Notes under the pieces: generated by a model | Databases searched by the model: none | Seen by the model: the letters and a program-made list of their open reading frames with translations, nothing else | What the model was told of the DNA's origin: nothing | Position numbers and translations under genes: made by a program | In this document: one piece after another, positions 36,614-47,000 of the stretch | Numbering within the stretch: the stretch's first letter is position 1 | Layout: each line of letters starts with the position of its first letter | Source: Luteirhabdus pelagi | GTDB lineage: Bacteria > Bacteroidota > Bacteroidia > Flavobacteriales > Flavobacteriaceae | Length of the DNA: 64,000 nt | NCBI RefSeq assembly: GCF_016827595.1 | Contig: NZ_JAECMS010000005.1 | Coordinates: 197,277-261,276 of the forward strand | Direction: 5' to 3'

Positions 36614-37606
36614 ATGAAAAAGCTTATCAAACCGGCAAGTATTGCGTTTTATATATTAATCGCACTGGTTTTTTTTATCATCGGATTGTACTTCGCTGGT
36701 TTTATAGGAGCCGGCAAGAATCAAGGATTGGCAGGAGGAGCAATCGTCTTGGGGTATGGTGTTCTATTTGGCGGACTCGCGTTTATAGGTTCCTTCTTTA
36801 TCGCTTATCATGTAGCACATAAATGGATTGTTCGCTGCAACTGGATAGTATTGGTTATATTAGCCATGACATACGGTATCACCCATTACCGATTCCTTCA
36901 AAATAAAAAGGATAAAGCTCCTGTGCAAACCACTCCTCCAGTCAAAACCACCGAACCCATTTCTTTCCTGTCAACAACCGCAAGTAGGTCTCGGTCGCTT
37001 AAAACTTCAATAAAAAGAGATATACTCAATACCGATTCTTCTTCAGCAATAGGCCTCGGCTTCTTCAAACCAAATTTTTATGAGTATTCCACGCTGTATT
37101 TCTATGGAAACATCAACTGGGAAAAAGGTTTTGCGGAACATTTACCCCAAGATAGTATCTCACTACAACAAAATCAGACTGGAGGTTTCGACCTAAGAAG
37201 TGCGCCTCCCTATCTTTGGCCAGCATACCATAACACCGAATATGGTGAATTCTATTTTAAGGTTTTTGCCGTTGGTTACGATTTCATAACGGTGGAAGTG
37301 AATACCAAAACCCAACAAAAAGTCTATGTCGACAAAAATGCTGGCGAATTGCTGTATTGGCCTTCCTTTCTCCTTCAATTGAATACGGTTTCGATGGTTG
37401 AAGAGCATTCGCAGCCCATTCGCATAAAACCCTTAGCTCATGCCGGAACCGTTGCGCAGGATTTCAAATCCTTACGTCCGCTGACTGTTGAAGGCGATTG
37501 GCTTCAGGTAGCGCTGAAAAACGAAAAAAACCAGACCGTCGCTACTGGATGGCTTCGATGGCGAAAGGATCAAAAACTGTTAATCGACTATTCCATTTCA
37601 CACTAA
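36614..37606 (+). CDS. Membrane-anchored paralogue with C-terminal domain like the preceding gene product
   Basis: This 330-residue protein has three hydrophobic helices in the first 95 residues (including FYILIALVFFIIGLYFAGFI and a WIVLVILAMTYGI segment), then a proline/threonine linker (APVQTTPPVKTTEPI). A periplasmic C-terminal domain (about 140-330) follows. That domain aligns by eye with the previous gene product (IGLGFFKPNF against PIGFFAPEF, YGEFYFKVFAVG against YGIFYIGVKRLG, and the shared WRWRKD-type ending). It starts 1 bp after the previous stop. The function is unknown. It may anchor the same kind of module to the inner membrane that its neighbour exports. Confidence 0.72.
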   Translation: MKKLIKPASIAFYILIALVFFIIGLYFAGFIGAGKNQGLAGGAIVLGYGVLFGGLAFIGSFFIAYHVAHKWIVRCNWIVLVILAMTYGITHYRFLQNKKDKAPVQTTPPVKTTEPISFLSTTASRSRSLKTSIKRDILNTDSSSAIGLGFFKPNFYEYSTLYFYGNINWEKGFAEHLPQDSISLQQNQTGGFDLRSAPPYLWPAYHNTEYGEFYFKVFAVGYDFITVEVNTKTQQKVYVDKNAGELLYWPSFLLQLNTVSMVEEHSQPIRIKPLAHAGTVAQDFKSLRPLTVEGDWLQVALKNEKNQTVATGWLRWRKDQKLLIDYSISH

Positions 37607-37661
37607 AAACACTTAAAATTCACCATTTAGAGGAATTGCGTTTTCAAAATAATTATGTAGC

Positions 37662-37688
37662 TTGTACCGTTACATTATTGTACTTTTG
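37662..37688 (+). promoter_or_regulatory. Promoter of ftsK
   Basis: TTG (37662-37664) and TACTTTTG (37681-37688) are 16 bp apart. The ATG is 22 bp after the -7 box. Confidence 0.6.
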
Positions 37689-37710
37689 CTGAAAAACCTA
37701 CCGATTCCGC

Positions 37711-40098
37711 ATGGCGCGAAAAAAGAAGAAAACTTCAAAAAAATCCAAGACCCCAAGGAAAAAGATTTCGCTTTCGCTTTCCAAACAACAGCAAATTGTT
37801 TTGGGCGGATTTTTGTTTTTTCTAGGGTTGGCACTATTGCTTTCGTTTGTTTCCTATTTCTTCACTTGGCAAGCCGACCAGAGTGAAGTCGGCATGCTCG
37901 CCGAACGCGAACTTCAAACCGAGAATTGGTTAAACAAATTCGGTAGTAATGTCGGACACTTTTTCGTGTACGATGGCTTCGGAATCGCAGCCTTTATCCT
38001 CGCCTTTCTTATCACGCTTTCCGGTGTGTATCTGTTCTTCAACTATAACAAGAAACCCTTACAAAAGTTTTGGTTTTGGGGCTTATTGGTAATGCTATGG
38101 TTGGCCGTATTTTTAGGATTTTTTGTTGAAAAACATACGCTTTTCAGCGGTGTGGTTGGATATGAAGTAAACGATTGGATGCAAGACTACATCGGTTTAG
38201 CAGGTGCTATTTTAGTGATGGCATTTTTAGCTATTGTCTATTTTGTGATACGATTGAAAGTAACTCCTGAAGTGGTCGGAAGTTTCTTCAGTAAAACGAA
38301 AAAAGAGATTGCAGCCGATTTCAATGCTGAAGAAGCATACGAAGATCTTGAACAAAGTGATTACGAAAAAACGGTAGTTGATGCTGTTACCACTCCTGAA
38401 ACGGCAACGGTTGCGATGGATATCAACGAAACGGAAGAGGAAGATATCGAACCCACGCTGAAATCGGACAATTCTGAAACCAAAAAAGTGGAGGACGATG
38501 TACAAATGGAAGTGGAGCAGGCCGAAGAGGAGGAAACGGATGAAGATAACATCAGCAACAAACTGGTAGCTGACTTTGGTGAATTCGACCCCACCCTTGA
38601 ACTGAGCAACTATAAACTCCCTCCCATCGATTTGTTGAAAGACTACACTGGTGGAAAGGGCATCACCATCAACCAAGAAGAGCTAGAGGAATATAAAAAC
38701 CGAATTGTTGAAACCCTGAGCAACTATAAAATTGGGATTCAAAATATAAAAGCGACGGTTGGTCCAACGGTGACCTTATATGAAATTGTTCCAGAAGCCG
38801 GAATTCGAATTTCAAAAATCAAAAATCTGGAAGACGATATTGCACTTTCGCTTTCGGCATTAGGCATTCGAATCATAGCACCAATTCCGGGTCGTGGTAC
38901 TATCGGAATTGAAGTTCCTAACAAGGATGCGCGCATCGTATCGATGCGTTCGGTAATCGCTTCGCCTAAGTTCCAGAAAGCGGAGATGGAATTGCCGTTG
39001 GCAATGGGGAAAACCATCAGCAATGAAACCTTTGTGGTCGATTTAGCAAAAATGCCCCACTTGTTAATGGCAGGTGCTACAGGACAGGGTAAATCGGTTG
39101 GCTTGAACGCTATTCTTACCTCACTTCTCTATAAAAAACATCCTGCAGAAGTAAAATTTGTATTGGTCGACCCTAAAAAAGTGGAGCTGACGCTTTTCAA
39201 TAAAATTGAACGCCATTATTTAGCGAAGCTTCCCGATACCGAGGAAGCCATTATTACCGATACCAACAAAGTGATTAATACCCTGAATTCGCTTTGTATT
39301 GAAATGGACGAACGCTACGATTTGTTGAAAGACGCCATGTGCCGAAATATCAAAGAGTACAACGTAAAGTTCAAAAAACGAAAACTGAATCCAAATGACG
39401 GTCACCGCTACCTCCCCTACATCGTTCTAGTTATTGACGAATTCGCCGACCTGATCATGACGGCCGGAAAGGAGGTAGAAACCCCTATCGCACGCTTGGC
39501 ACAGTTGGCACGGGCGATTGGAATTCACTTGATTATCGCTACCCAACGACCTTCGGTAAATGTTATTACGGGTATCATAAAGGCGAATTTCCCGGCGCGT
39601 ATAGCTTTTCGAGTGACCAGCAAGATCGATTCGCGCACCATTTTGGATAACAGCGGCGCCGATCAGTTGATCGGTCGTGGCGATATGTTGTACACCCAAG
39701 GAAACGACCTTACCCGATTGCAATGTGCCTTTGTAGATACGCCTGAAGTGGGCGATATTACCGACTATATTGGATCGCAAAAAGCCTACCCAGATGCCCA
39801 TCTCCTGCCAGAGTATGTAAGCGATGAAGGTGGCACAACTCTTGATGATATTATCGAGGAAAGGGATAAACTGTTTCGAGAAGCTGCGGAGGTATTGGTG
39901 ACGGCCCAACAAGGTTCGACCTCCCTCCTACAGCGAAAACTGAAATTAGGGTACAATCGTGCCGGAAGAATTATCGATCAATTGGAAGCCGCAGGCATTG
40001 TAGGCCCGTTTGAAGGAAGTAAAGCACGACAAGTATTGGTCCCAACCATTGAAGCGTTAAACGAACATTTAGAAAACGAACATAATCAAAACGATTAA
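37711..40098 (+). CDS. ftsK: FtsK/SpoIIIE-type DNA translocase
   Basis: This 795-residue protein resolves and clears the chromosome terminus at the division septum. A basic N-terminal stretch is followed by four membrane helices to about residue 185, then a short acidic linker rather than a long one. The motor domain has Walker A GATGQGKSVGLN and Walker B LPYIVLVIDEFADL. The C-terminal gamma domain (SLLQRKLKLGYNRAGRIIDQ) binds KOPS-like sequences. It is the first gene of a set with the LolA-like protein and the LptF/G permease (gaps 4 and 18 bp), which joins division and envelope functions. Confidence 0.96.
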   Translation: MARKKKKTSKKSKTPRKKISLSLSKQQQIVLGGFLFFLGLALLLSFVSYFFTWQADQSEVGMLAERELQTENWLNKFGSNVGHFFVYDGFGIAAFILAFLITLSGVYLFFNYNKKPLQKFWFWGLLVMLWLAVFLGFFVEKHTLFSGVVGYEVNDWMQDYIGLAGAILVMAFLAIVYFVIRLKVTPEVVGSFFSKTKKEIAADFNAEEAYEDLEQSDYEKTVVDAVTTPETATVAMDINETEEEDIEPTLKSDNSETKKVEDDVQMEVEQAEEEETDEDNISNKLVADFGEFDPTLELSNYKLPPIDLLKDYTGGKGITINQEELEEYKNRIVETLSNYKIGIQNIKATVGPTVTLYEIVPEAGIRISKIKNLEDDIALSLSALGIRIIAPIPGRGTIGIEVPNKDARIVSMRSVIASPKFQKAEMELPLAMGKTISNETFVVDLAKMPHLLMAGATGQGKSVGLNAILTSLLYKKHPAEVKFVLVDPKKVELTLFNKIERHYLAKLPDTEEAIITDTNKVINTLNSLCIEMDERYDLLKDAMCRNIKEYNVKFKKRKLNPNDGHRYLPYIVLVIDEFADLIMTAGKEVETPIARLAQLARAIGIHLIIATQRPSVNVITGIIKANFPARIAFRVTSKIDSRTILDNSGADQLIGRGDMLYTQGNDLTRLQCAFVDTPEVGDITDYIGSQKAYPDAHLLPEYVSDEGGTTLDDIIEERDKLFREAAEVLVTAQQGSTSLLQRKLKLGYNRAGRIIDQLEAAGIVGPFEGSKARQVLVPTIEALNEHLENEHNQND

Positions 40099-40102
40099 AC
40101 CC

Positions 40103-40750
40103 ATGAAAAAGATAGCCCTAGTAACGGTATTACTGTTTTTCGGAAGCATACTATCCGTTTCGGCGCAGGAAGCCAAAAGCCTGTTAAATGAAGTCTCCCA
40201 AAAGGCTCGAAGCTACGATAATATTGAAATTGACTTCAAATACAATCTTAGCAATACCAAGGAAAATGTAAATCAGGATACACGTGGCGATGTTACTATC
40301 GATGGAGAGAAGTATGTGCTTCATATGTTAGGAACCACGACCATGTTCGATGGAAAGAAAATATATACGATCGTGCCGGAGGATGAAGAAGTGACGATTT
40401 CGACCTACGATTCTAGTCAAGATAAGCAGATTACCCCTTCGAAGATGTTGACATTTTATGAAAACGGATATCGCTATAAGATGGATATCACACAAAACGT
40501 GAAGGGTCGAAAAATTCAATATGTAAAATTGATTCCTATCGATTCAAATGCTGAAATTAAGGATATCCTTCTAGGGATCGATGTTCAAACGAAGCATATA
40601 TATAAGTTGATTCAAACCGATGATAATGGCACGAAATACACCATTACGGTAAATTCCTTTAAGACCGATCAACCCCTTTCGAAAAACCTTTTTGTTTTTG
40701 ATGAAGGAAAATATGAAAGTGAAGGATACTACATCAATAAACTCGACTAA
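40103..40750 (+). CDS. lolA: LolA-like outer-membrane lipoprotein carrier protein
   Basis: This 215-residue periplasmic protein has a signal peptide ending in LSVSAQ. The LolA-type half-barrel pattern is visible: EAKSLLNEVSQKARSYDNIE, then strands with MLGTTTMFDGKKIYTIVPED and a final strand pair. It should ferry lipoproteins from the inner to outer membrane. Bacteroidota LolA proteins are distant from the E. coli form, so the assignment is by pattern. It sits between ftsK and an LptF/G permease, an envelope context. Confidence 0.85.
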   Translation: MKKIALVTVLLFFGSILSVSAQEAKSLLNEVSQKARSYDNIEIDFKYNLSNTKENVNQDTRGDVTIDGEKYVLHMLGTTTMFDGKKIYTIVPEDEEVTISTYDSSQDKQITPSKMLTFYENGYRYKMDITQNVKGRKIQYVKLIPIDSNAEIKDILLGIDVQTKHIYKLIQTDDNGTKYTITVNSFKTDQPLSKNLFVFDEGKYESEGYYINKLD

Positions 40751-40768
40751 GCAAAATAGCCGAATTTC

Positions 40769-42790
40769 GTGAAAATACTGGATCGCTATATCCTGGTTTC
40801 CTATTTGAAGACGTTCATCAGCGTCTTCATTATTTTGATGTTTATTTTCGTCTTACAGACCATCTGGCTCTACATTTCGGAATTGGCAGGAAAGGATTTG
40901 GATATATGGATCGTATTGAAATTCCTGTGGTACGTTTCACCACGATTGATGCCGTTGGTATTACCACTTACCATTTTGGTAACCTCCTTAATGGTGTTTG
41001 GAAACTTTGCTGAAAAATATGAGTTCGCCGCCATGAAGAGTACGGGTATTTCGCTTCAACGGGCGATGCGTGGTCTTATGGTTTTTATCGGGATTCTTTC
41101 TATTACAGCTTTTTTCTTTGCCAACAACGTTATTCCCTATTCTGAATACAAATGGCAAAACCTTCGGCGGAATATTGCACAATTGAAACCTTCGATGGCG
41201 ATTACCGAAGGGCAATTCAGTCAGGTAGGTGACGCTTTCAATATAAAGGTTGAAGAAAAATCTGGGGATCGCGATCAGTTTTTGAAGAACGTTGTAATTC
41301 ATAAGAAAAATCCAGACCGACCCAATGGAAATTACACGGTAATTATTGCTGAGGATGGTGAATTGGTAGGTGAAGAAAACAGCAATACACTTTCCCTTAT
41401 TCTGAATAACGGAAATTACTACGAGGATGTTCAGGTAAACGACCTAAAACAACAGCGGCGCAGGCCTTTTGCGAAAAGCGAATTCGTGAAGTCGACCATC
41501 AATATCGATTTAACCGAATTCAACAGTGCTGATTTCGATAAGGACAATAACTACAATAATCAGAACATGTATAATGTAGGTGAATTGAATTTTGAAATCG
41601 ATTCGCTTTCTAGAAGTTATACAAACGATATTGAAGCATTCTCGAAAAACATGTACTTCCGTAGTGGTATCAATAAATACAACTATACCGAAAGTGCAGA
41701 CGATACCCTTACAGTCGACATGGATACTGTGCCATCGATTGTAGACCTCTTTGACGAATCCATAAAAAAACAGCGGCTGATAGATTTAGCGCTGAACAAT
41801 GCAAATGGTACGTTACAGTCTATCGCAGCCAAACAAAACGAGTTCAAAAACAAAACCAAGCGTTTAAATAAATTTGAAATTGCCCTACACGAAAAGTTTG
41901 CGTTGGCCGCTGCATGTATAATCTTATTTTTCGTAGGCGCTCCATTGGGAGCAATCATTCGGAAAGGAGGAATGGGCTTGCCGATGGTAGTGGCCGTTTT
42001 GCTATTTCTAACGTATCATTTTATTGGAATTTTCGCCAAGAACAGCGCCGAGGATGGTACCATGCACCCGTTTATCGCAACATGGTTGAGTACTGCTATT
42101 ATGCTTCCCCTGAGTATTTGGCTTACCTATCGCGCCACCACCGATCAAGGAATTATTGATATTGATGCCTTCTTCCAGCGTATTGCAAAATTATTTGGAA
42201 AAAAGGAGGAGGAGGATGCAGCGGCTGTCATTGAAAAGGCGCCACTCATTTTAACACAACATGAGAAGTCGATACTGAAAGGGCGAAACATTTCACAGCT
42301 AAAAGACATTTTCAAAAATTATCGTCAGTATGGTTATTCGGAGGAACTAAGGGCCGCTGTCCTGATGAAGTTAAAGGAAATGAATGTTTCCGAAATGGAG
42401 CTGAAAGCTACGGGCGATTTTGAAAATCGGAATTATACGGAAGCAAAGAGCTTTTATGATGGATTCTGTAAAAATTCTAAAAACGCGTTGCTAGCTTACA
42501 CTTTTGTTTTGTTGGGTGTTGTGGGGTCTACTTATTTCGACTACGCAAACATTTCAATGGCTGAGACCGGTCTAATTGCTGGACAAGCTATTTTTATAAT
42601 TTCAACATTAATCTTCTATTATTTCGCAATTAAATCGGTTATAAATTATACTTCCTTTCAAAAGTTGGTGGCGAAAAAGGATGAAATCGGCATTTGGCTT
42701 TTGGTATTTGTTGCAGGACTTCTAGTATATGTAATACTTCATTTTTCACTTAAAAATAAAATGAAGGAAGAGTTAGAAACCATCCGCTGA
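40769..42790 (+). CDS. LptF/LptG family LPS-export permease with C-terminal extension
   Basis: This 673-residue protein begins MKILDRYILVSYLKTFISVF, the standard LptF/G opening. The core has three N-terminal helices, a periplasmic beta domain (about 125-350) and three C-terminal helices (MGLPMVVAVLLFLTYHFIG). A further 190-residue extension follows, with a helical cytoplasmic piece (KSILKGRNISQLKDIFKNYR) and three more hydrophobic segments. LptF/G work with LptB to move LPS out of the inner membrane. The start codon is GTG at 40769. No ATG is suitably placed upstream, and the family start fits this one. Which of LptF or LptG cannot be decided. Confidence 0.88.
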   Translation: MKILDRYILVSYLKTFISVFIILMFIFVLQTIWLYISELAGKDLDIWIVLKFLWYVSPRLMPLVLPLTILVTSLMVFGNFAEKYEFAAMKSTGISLQRAMRGLMVFIGILSITAFFFANNVIPYSEYKWQNLRRNIAQLKPSMAITEGQFSQVGDAFNIKVEEKSGDRDQFLKNVVIHKKNPDRPNGNYTVIIAEDGELVGEENSNTLSLILNNGNYYEDVQVNDLKQQRRRPFAKSEFVKSTINIDLTEFNSADFDKDNNYNNQNMYNVGELNFEIDSLSRSYTNDIEAFSKNMYFRSGINKYNYTESADDTLTVDMDTVPSIVDLFDESIKKQRLIDLALNNANGTLQSIAAKQNEFKNKTKRLNKFEIALHEKFALAAACIILFFVGAPLGAIIRKGGMGLPMVVAVLLFLTYHFIGIFAKNSAEDGTMHPFIATWLSTAIMLPLSIWLTYRATTDQGIIDIDAFFQRIAKLFGKKEEEDAAAVIEKAPLILTQHEKSILKGRNISQLKDIFKNYRQYGYSEELRAAVLMKLKEMNVSEMELKATGDFENRNYTEAKSFYDGFCKNSKNALLAYTFVLLGVVGSTYFDYANISMAETGLIAGQAIFIISTLIFYYFAIKSVINYTSFQKLVAKKDEIGIWLLVFVAGLLVYVILHFSLKNKMKEELETIR

Positions 42791-42801
42791 TTAAGTTTCT
42801 G

Positions 42802-42809
42802 TATCTTTG
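42802..42809 (+). promoter_or_regulatory. -7 box before ribB
   Basis: TATCTTTG matches TAnnTTTG, 18 bp before the ATG at 42828. An in-frame TTG at 42807 lies inside it and is not a credible start. No clear TTG exists at -33. Confidence 0.6.
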
Positions 42810-42827
42810 TACCAATTTCTTACCGCT

Positions 42828-43976
42828 ATGATTACACAAGAAAAAGATACTGCCGTACAGCTAAATACCATTGAAGAAGCCATTGAAGATATTAAGAATG
42901 GAAAGGTAATTATCGTTGTAGACGATAAGGATCGTGAAAATGAAGGTGATTTCCTCGCGGCTGCAGACAATATTACTCCTGAAATCGTAAACTTTATGGC
43001 GAAGCACGGAAGAGGCCTTATCTGTGCTCCCTTAACGGAATCGCGTTGTAAGGATTTACAGCTGGAAATGATGGTAGGAAACAATACGGATCCTATGGAA
43101 ACGGCCTTCACCATTTCTGTCGATTTAAAGGGAAATGGCGTAACTACAGGTATTTCAGCCTCCGATCGCGCAAAGACGATACAAGCGCTTATCGATTCGA
43201 AGACTAAACCACACGATTTAAGTCGCCCAGGGCATATTTTTCCCCTAAAGGCGAAGGAAGGGGGCGTTCTAAGAAGAACTGGACATACCGAAGCTGCCAT
43301 CGATTTTGCTCGCTTGGCAGGATTACAACCAGCTGGTGTAATTGTTGAAATCATGAACGAGGACGGTTCCATGGCGCGCTTACCGCAACTCATGGAAGTG
43401 GCCAAGAAATTCGATTTGAAACTGGTTTCTATTGAAGATTTGGTGGCCTATCGTATGGAGCATGACTCTTTAATTGAAAAGAAACAGGATTTCGATATTG
43501 AAACCAAGTTCGGAACTTACCGATTGCGTGCTTATAAGCAAACTACAAATGATCAAGTTCACATTGCACTAACCAGAGGACACTGGAAGGCAAACGACCC
43601 TGTATTGGTTCGGGTTAACAGTACTTTGGTAAATCATGATATTCTAGGAACGCTAACCAACAATGCCGAACAGAAGTTAGACGATATGTTTCGAGTTGTT
43701 AATGAGGAAGGTGCCGGTGCGATTGTATTCATCAATCAGCAAAGTCAGTCCCTCAATTTGTTAAACCGACTGAAAGAACTTGAGGCGAATCAGCAGCCTG
43801 GAGAAGTAACGAAAGCACCTCGCATTTCGATGGATGCAAAGGACTTTGGAATAGGTGCACAAATCCTTCACGATCTGGGGATTCATAAAATTAGATTGGT
43901 ATCCAATAGCAAGCAAACCAAGCGGGTCGGAATGATCGGTTATGGATTGGAAATATTGGAATACGTATCCTATTAA
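42828..43976 (+). CDS. ribB: 3,4-dihydroxy-2-butanone-4-phosphate synthase with degenerate GTP cyclohydrolase II-like domain
   Basis: This 382-residue protein makes the four-carbon riboflavin precursor from ribulose 5-phosphate. The N-terminal domain has the acidic loop VDDKDRENEGD (32-41) and later RRTGHTEAAIDFARLAGL with the catalytic His. The C-terminal 170 residues are laid out like GTP cyclohydrolase II but lack the zinc-binding Cys pattern C-x10-C-x-C. The corresponding segment reads RVNSTLVNHDILGTL. It should therefore be inactive as RibA, and a true RibA must be encoded elsewhere. I chose ATG 42828 because the earlier TTG lies in the promoter. A terminator follows. Confidence 0.92.
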   Translation: MITQEKDTAVQLNTIEEAIEDIKNGKVIIVVDDKDRENEGDFLAAADNITPEIVNFMAKHGRGLICAPLTESRCKDLQLEMMVGNNTDPMETAFTISVDLKGNGVTTGISASDRAKTIQALIDSKTKPHDLSRPGHIFPLKAKEGGVLRRTGHTEAAIDFARLAGLQPAGVIVEIMNEDGSMARLPQLMEVAKKFDLKLVSIEDLVAYRMEHDSLIEKKQDFDIETKFGTYRLRAYKQTTNDQVHIALTRGHWKANDPVLVRVNSTLVNHDILGTLTNNAEQKLDDMFRVVNEEGAGAIVFINQQSQSLNLLNRLKELEANQQPGEVTKAPRISMDAKDFGIGAQILHDLGIHKIRLVSNSKQTKRVGMIGYGLEILEYVSY

Positions 43977-43991
43977 AAAAGCTAGTAAAAA

Positions 43992-44022
43992 AAAAGCGGA
44001 GTTTCTACACTCCGCTTTTTTT
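43992..44022. terminator. Bidirectional terminator between ribB and the transglutaminase-like gene
   Basis: An 11-bp perfect stem AAAAGCGGAGT / ACTCCGCTTTT with a 6-base loop is flanked by A and T runs. It separates two convergent genes. Confidence 0.9.
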
Positions 44023-44026
44023 GTTC

Positions 44027-47000
44027 TTATTTATAGGCTAAGAATTGTTTTCGAGATTCTAGCACTTCTTTTACATATTCCTTGAATCCTGGATATTCGC
44101 TGGGTTCAATATTGGAACCGCCGGGGACTATCTTAATTTTCACTTCCAATTTATTGTCGGCTACCTTTTTATAATTGACCGAATAGGAATGATCCTTAAA
44201 TGTCAGCGACTTATTCTCTGGGATTTCGATGAAGGACTTGCCCTCTTCAAGTGAGATCATGAAGGTCTCTTCATAGCCATCGGCTGTTTCATATTGCTTA
44301 TAGTCGATAGGATACTGACGCTCTTCCAATGAAACAATAGATTGTGTGTAGGGAGTCGTAAAATGAGGAATCTGAAAGGTTTTAAAGGAACCGATACTAT
44401 GTGGTTTCTCGTTCCATTTTATATCAGTGGTATAACCAACGGTTCCATCTTCTTCAATCGTAACATCCTTAATATCCTGAAGCGAATAATCTTGATCATT
44501 TCTGGTCTTTAGTTCCTCAAATACGTCTTCTTTCAACACCTCTTCATTTTGTTCTTCAAACATTTGAATGTAATAGGTGCTAAGGTGTCCGCTCGTTGAT
44601 GTATGCAAGGATATGTCGGTTTCTTCATCGGTTACAAGCATCGTACTTTTGGTCTTCATAACAGCAGACTTTCGCGCCACATCATCCAAAAAGAATAGAT
44701 CGCTTTTACCATTTGGATCCGCGTCGTATGGAATTTCCAATGCAATGGCGTGACGCAGGGTAACTGGTAACGCCGCATATGGCATGTACTTATCGGTTAA
44801 TTCCAGATATTGTGGCTTTCCATCGATAGTAACTTTAATAATACAGTGATTAAAATCGGTACTTGGCACTACTAATGCATTTTCCCCATTATCGGAGGTA
44901 AGGATAAGCACCAAGTTTGCATCCAGTTCTGCTTGTCTCGCGAGTGTTAGGTACAAAGTTGAAAAGTCCTTACAATCTCCCAGTTTGGTGCGAATTGTCT
45001 TGGCTGGCTTTTGAGGCACGAACCCGCTTTGCTTAAAGCTTACATAGCTATACGAAAAATCGTCGGTAACGTATTTGTAGATACGTTTTGCTTTTTCCTC
45101 CTCACTCAAACCAGATACACCGTTCGGGAAAATTTCATCGAAAGCGGCTTCGACCGTTTCATCGTATTCCACTTGAATGCGAACCAAATCGGAGTACCAA
45201 TTTGCGATATCATTCCAGGAGCCGATAGTACTGATGTTCACATGCGGTGCCACATCGGTAAATTGTGGCATAAAGTCTTCATATACTTCGAACCCGGTAT
45301 CATTGCTGTAGGTCCATTTATAGCCATGTAGTCCATCCTGTTTAAACCGCTCCAACGGTACTTCTTCATTCGTAAAAGTGAACGGAAGATTTTTATTTGG
45401 ACTTAACAATATATACTCTTCTTCAACCACAGGATGATAGCTTCCGAAGGAATGAACATCTATAAACTCCTTAAACCAACGTCCCGTTTTTACAAAATTC
45501 GTTTCATAAGTAACATAGACCACATCTCCTATCGACAAGCCGTTGAACACCAAGCTAGACCCGCTCCTTTCGGCTGGCACCAGCGAACCATCTTCTTTGA
45601 TAATTTCAGATTTAAAAATGGTATAATCGCCATACAGTCCGAGATTATATTCTTTGATGTTCTCGATTCCCTTTTGGGACGTTACTTCAAACATTTCATA
45701 CTGTCGGTAACGGCCACCACCATTTTCATATTGCAACAAATGGATTTGGTGCAACAGAACGTTTAAACCGTAATTATTGGTAGTAATCTTATTTCGAGCC
45801 TTTTTGGCATACTCGTAATAATCGTCTTTTTTCAATTTTTCCAGCGGATCCTTCATTTTTTTAAGGTCCAAAATTCGCTTGCGCAACCCTGTATCGCCAC
45901 TATTTCGAAGAATAGCTTTTTCGAAGCATGTAACTGCCTCCTCGTTACGATCCAATTGCTGAAGTGCCTCGCCCTTCAGTTTTTGAAAAACAAAAGAGTC
46001 AGGGAAGTTTTGAAGTGCCTTATCTATATAAGCAAGTGACTTTTCGTACTGGTTAAACTCGTGAAGCAGTTGTATATACCGATAGAGTATATCGTTATCG
46101 TACCCCAGTTTCTTCAATGGTGTTTGATACAACGCAATGGCATCGTCTTTTCTATCTTGTTTCTTATAATAATAGATAAGATAGGTAAGCGCCTCGAAGT
46201 TAAAGCTTTCATTCAACGTTTTTTCCAAGGTTGTTATAGACTTGGCCTCATCGCTAAGGATATTTGAATAGAAATCGGCGAAGGTAGGGATTATGCTAGA
46301 AGGTAGTGCCTCGTGTGAAATCATTTCATCCAAGGATTTTTCCACTTCCTGTAAATTGTTTCTTCTAAGCGCGATAAACAATTCAGTTGCATCTTGGATG
46401 TAGGGGTAATCGATGGCTTCGGCAATATTATGAAGAGTCGATTCATATGTTTCGATGTCGAGTTTCATCAACTCTTCGAAATCTTGAAATTTATTCATTA
46501 GTGAAGCATAATAATTTGGATCGTCGTTAACGATATTTTCCGAAATCTCAGCCCTTCTTACCTCATCGCCACTAGTTGAATAAGCTGTTGCTAAAGCGGA
46601 ACGCAGCAACGTGCTTTTTGGATATTCCTCAAGCCAATTCAAAATTATACGCTTTGCCTTGTCGCTCTCCATATTTCGCATATAGGCCATAAACAGGCTT
46701 ATGTCGGCCATATAGCGCTCGGCTTTGGTATTTCTTGGAGCATCCTCAAAATAAGCGATATGCGGATGCCTTTTTATAGCTACATCAATTGCAGCCTCGG
46801 TAGACTGCTTGTAATTTTTATTTTTTATGGACGATTGTATTCCGGATAGTGGATATCCTTTTTCATCGGTAACCCTAAGGATAAAATTTGGGGTTGTAGC
46901 AGATGATGCAATTTTTACTAAGATGCGATTGTTCCCTTTTGAAAGGTTTACGGCTATGGTGTGAGCATCCATTTCGGTAACTACATCCTCGGTATCTTCA

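Noticed and set aside
37662-37886. Overlapping frame before and within ftsK
   Set aside because: It starts at a TTG in the ftsK promoter and is a shadow of ftsK.
42807-42827. TTG start for ribB
   Set aside because: It falls inside the -7 box TATCTTTG.
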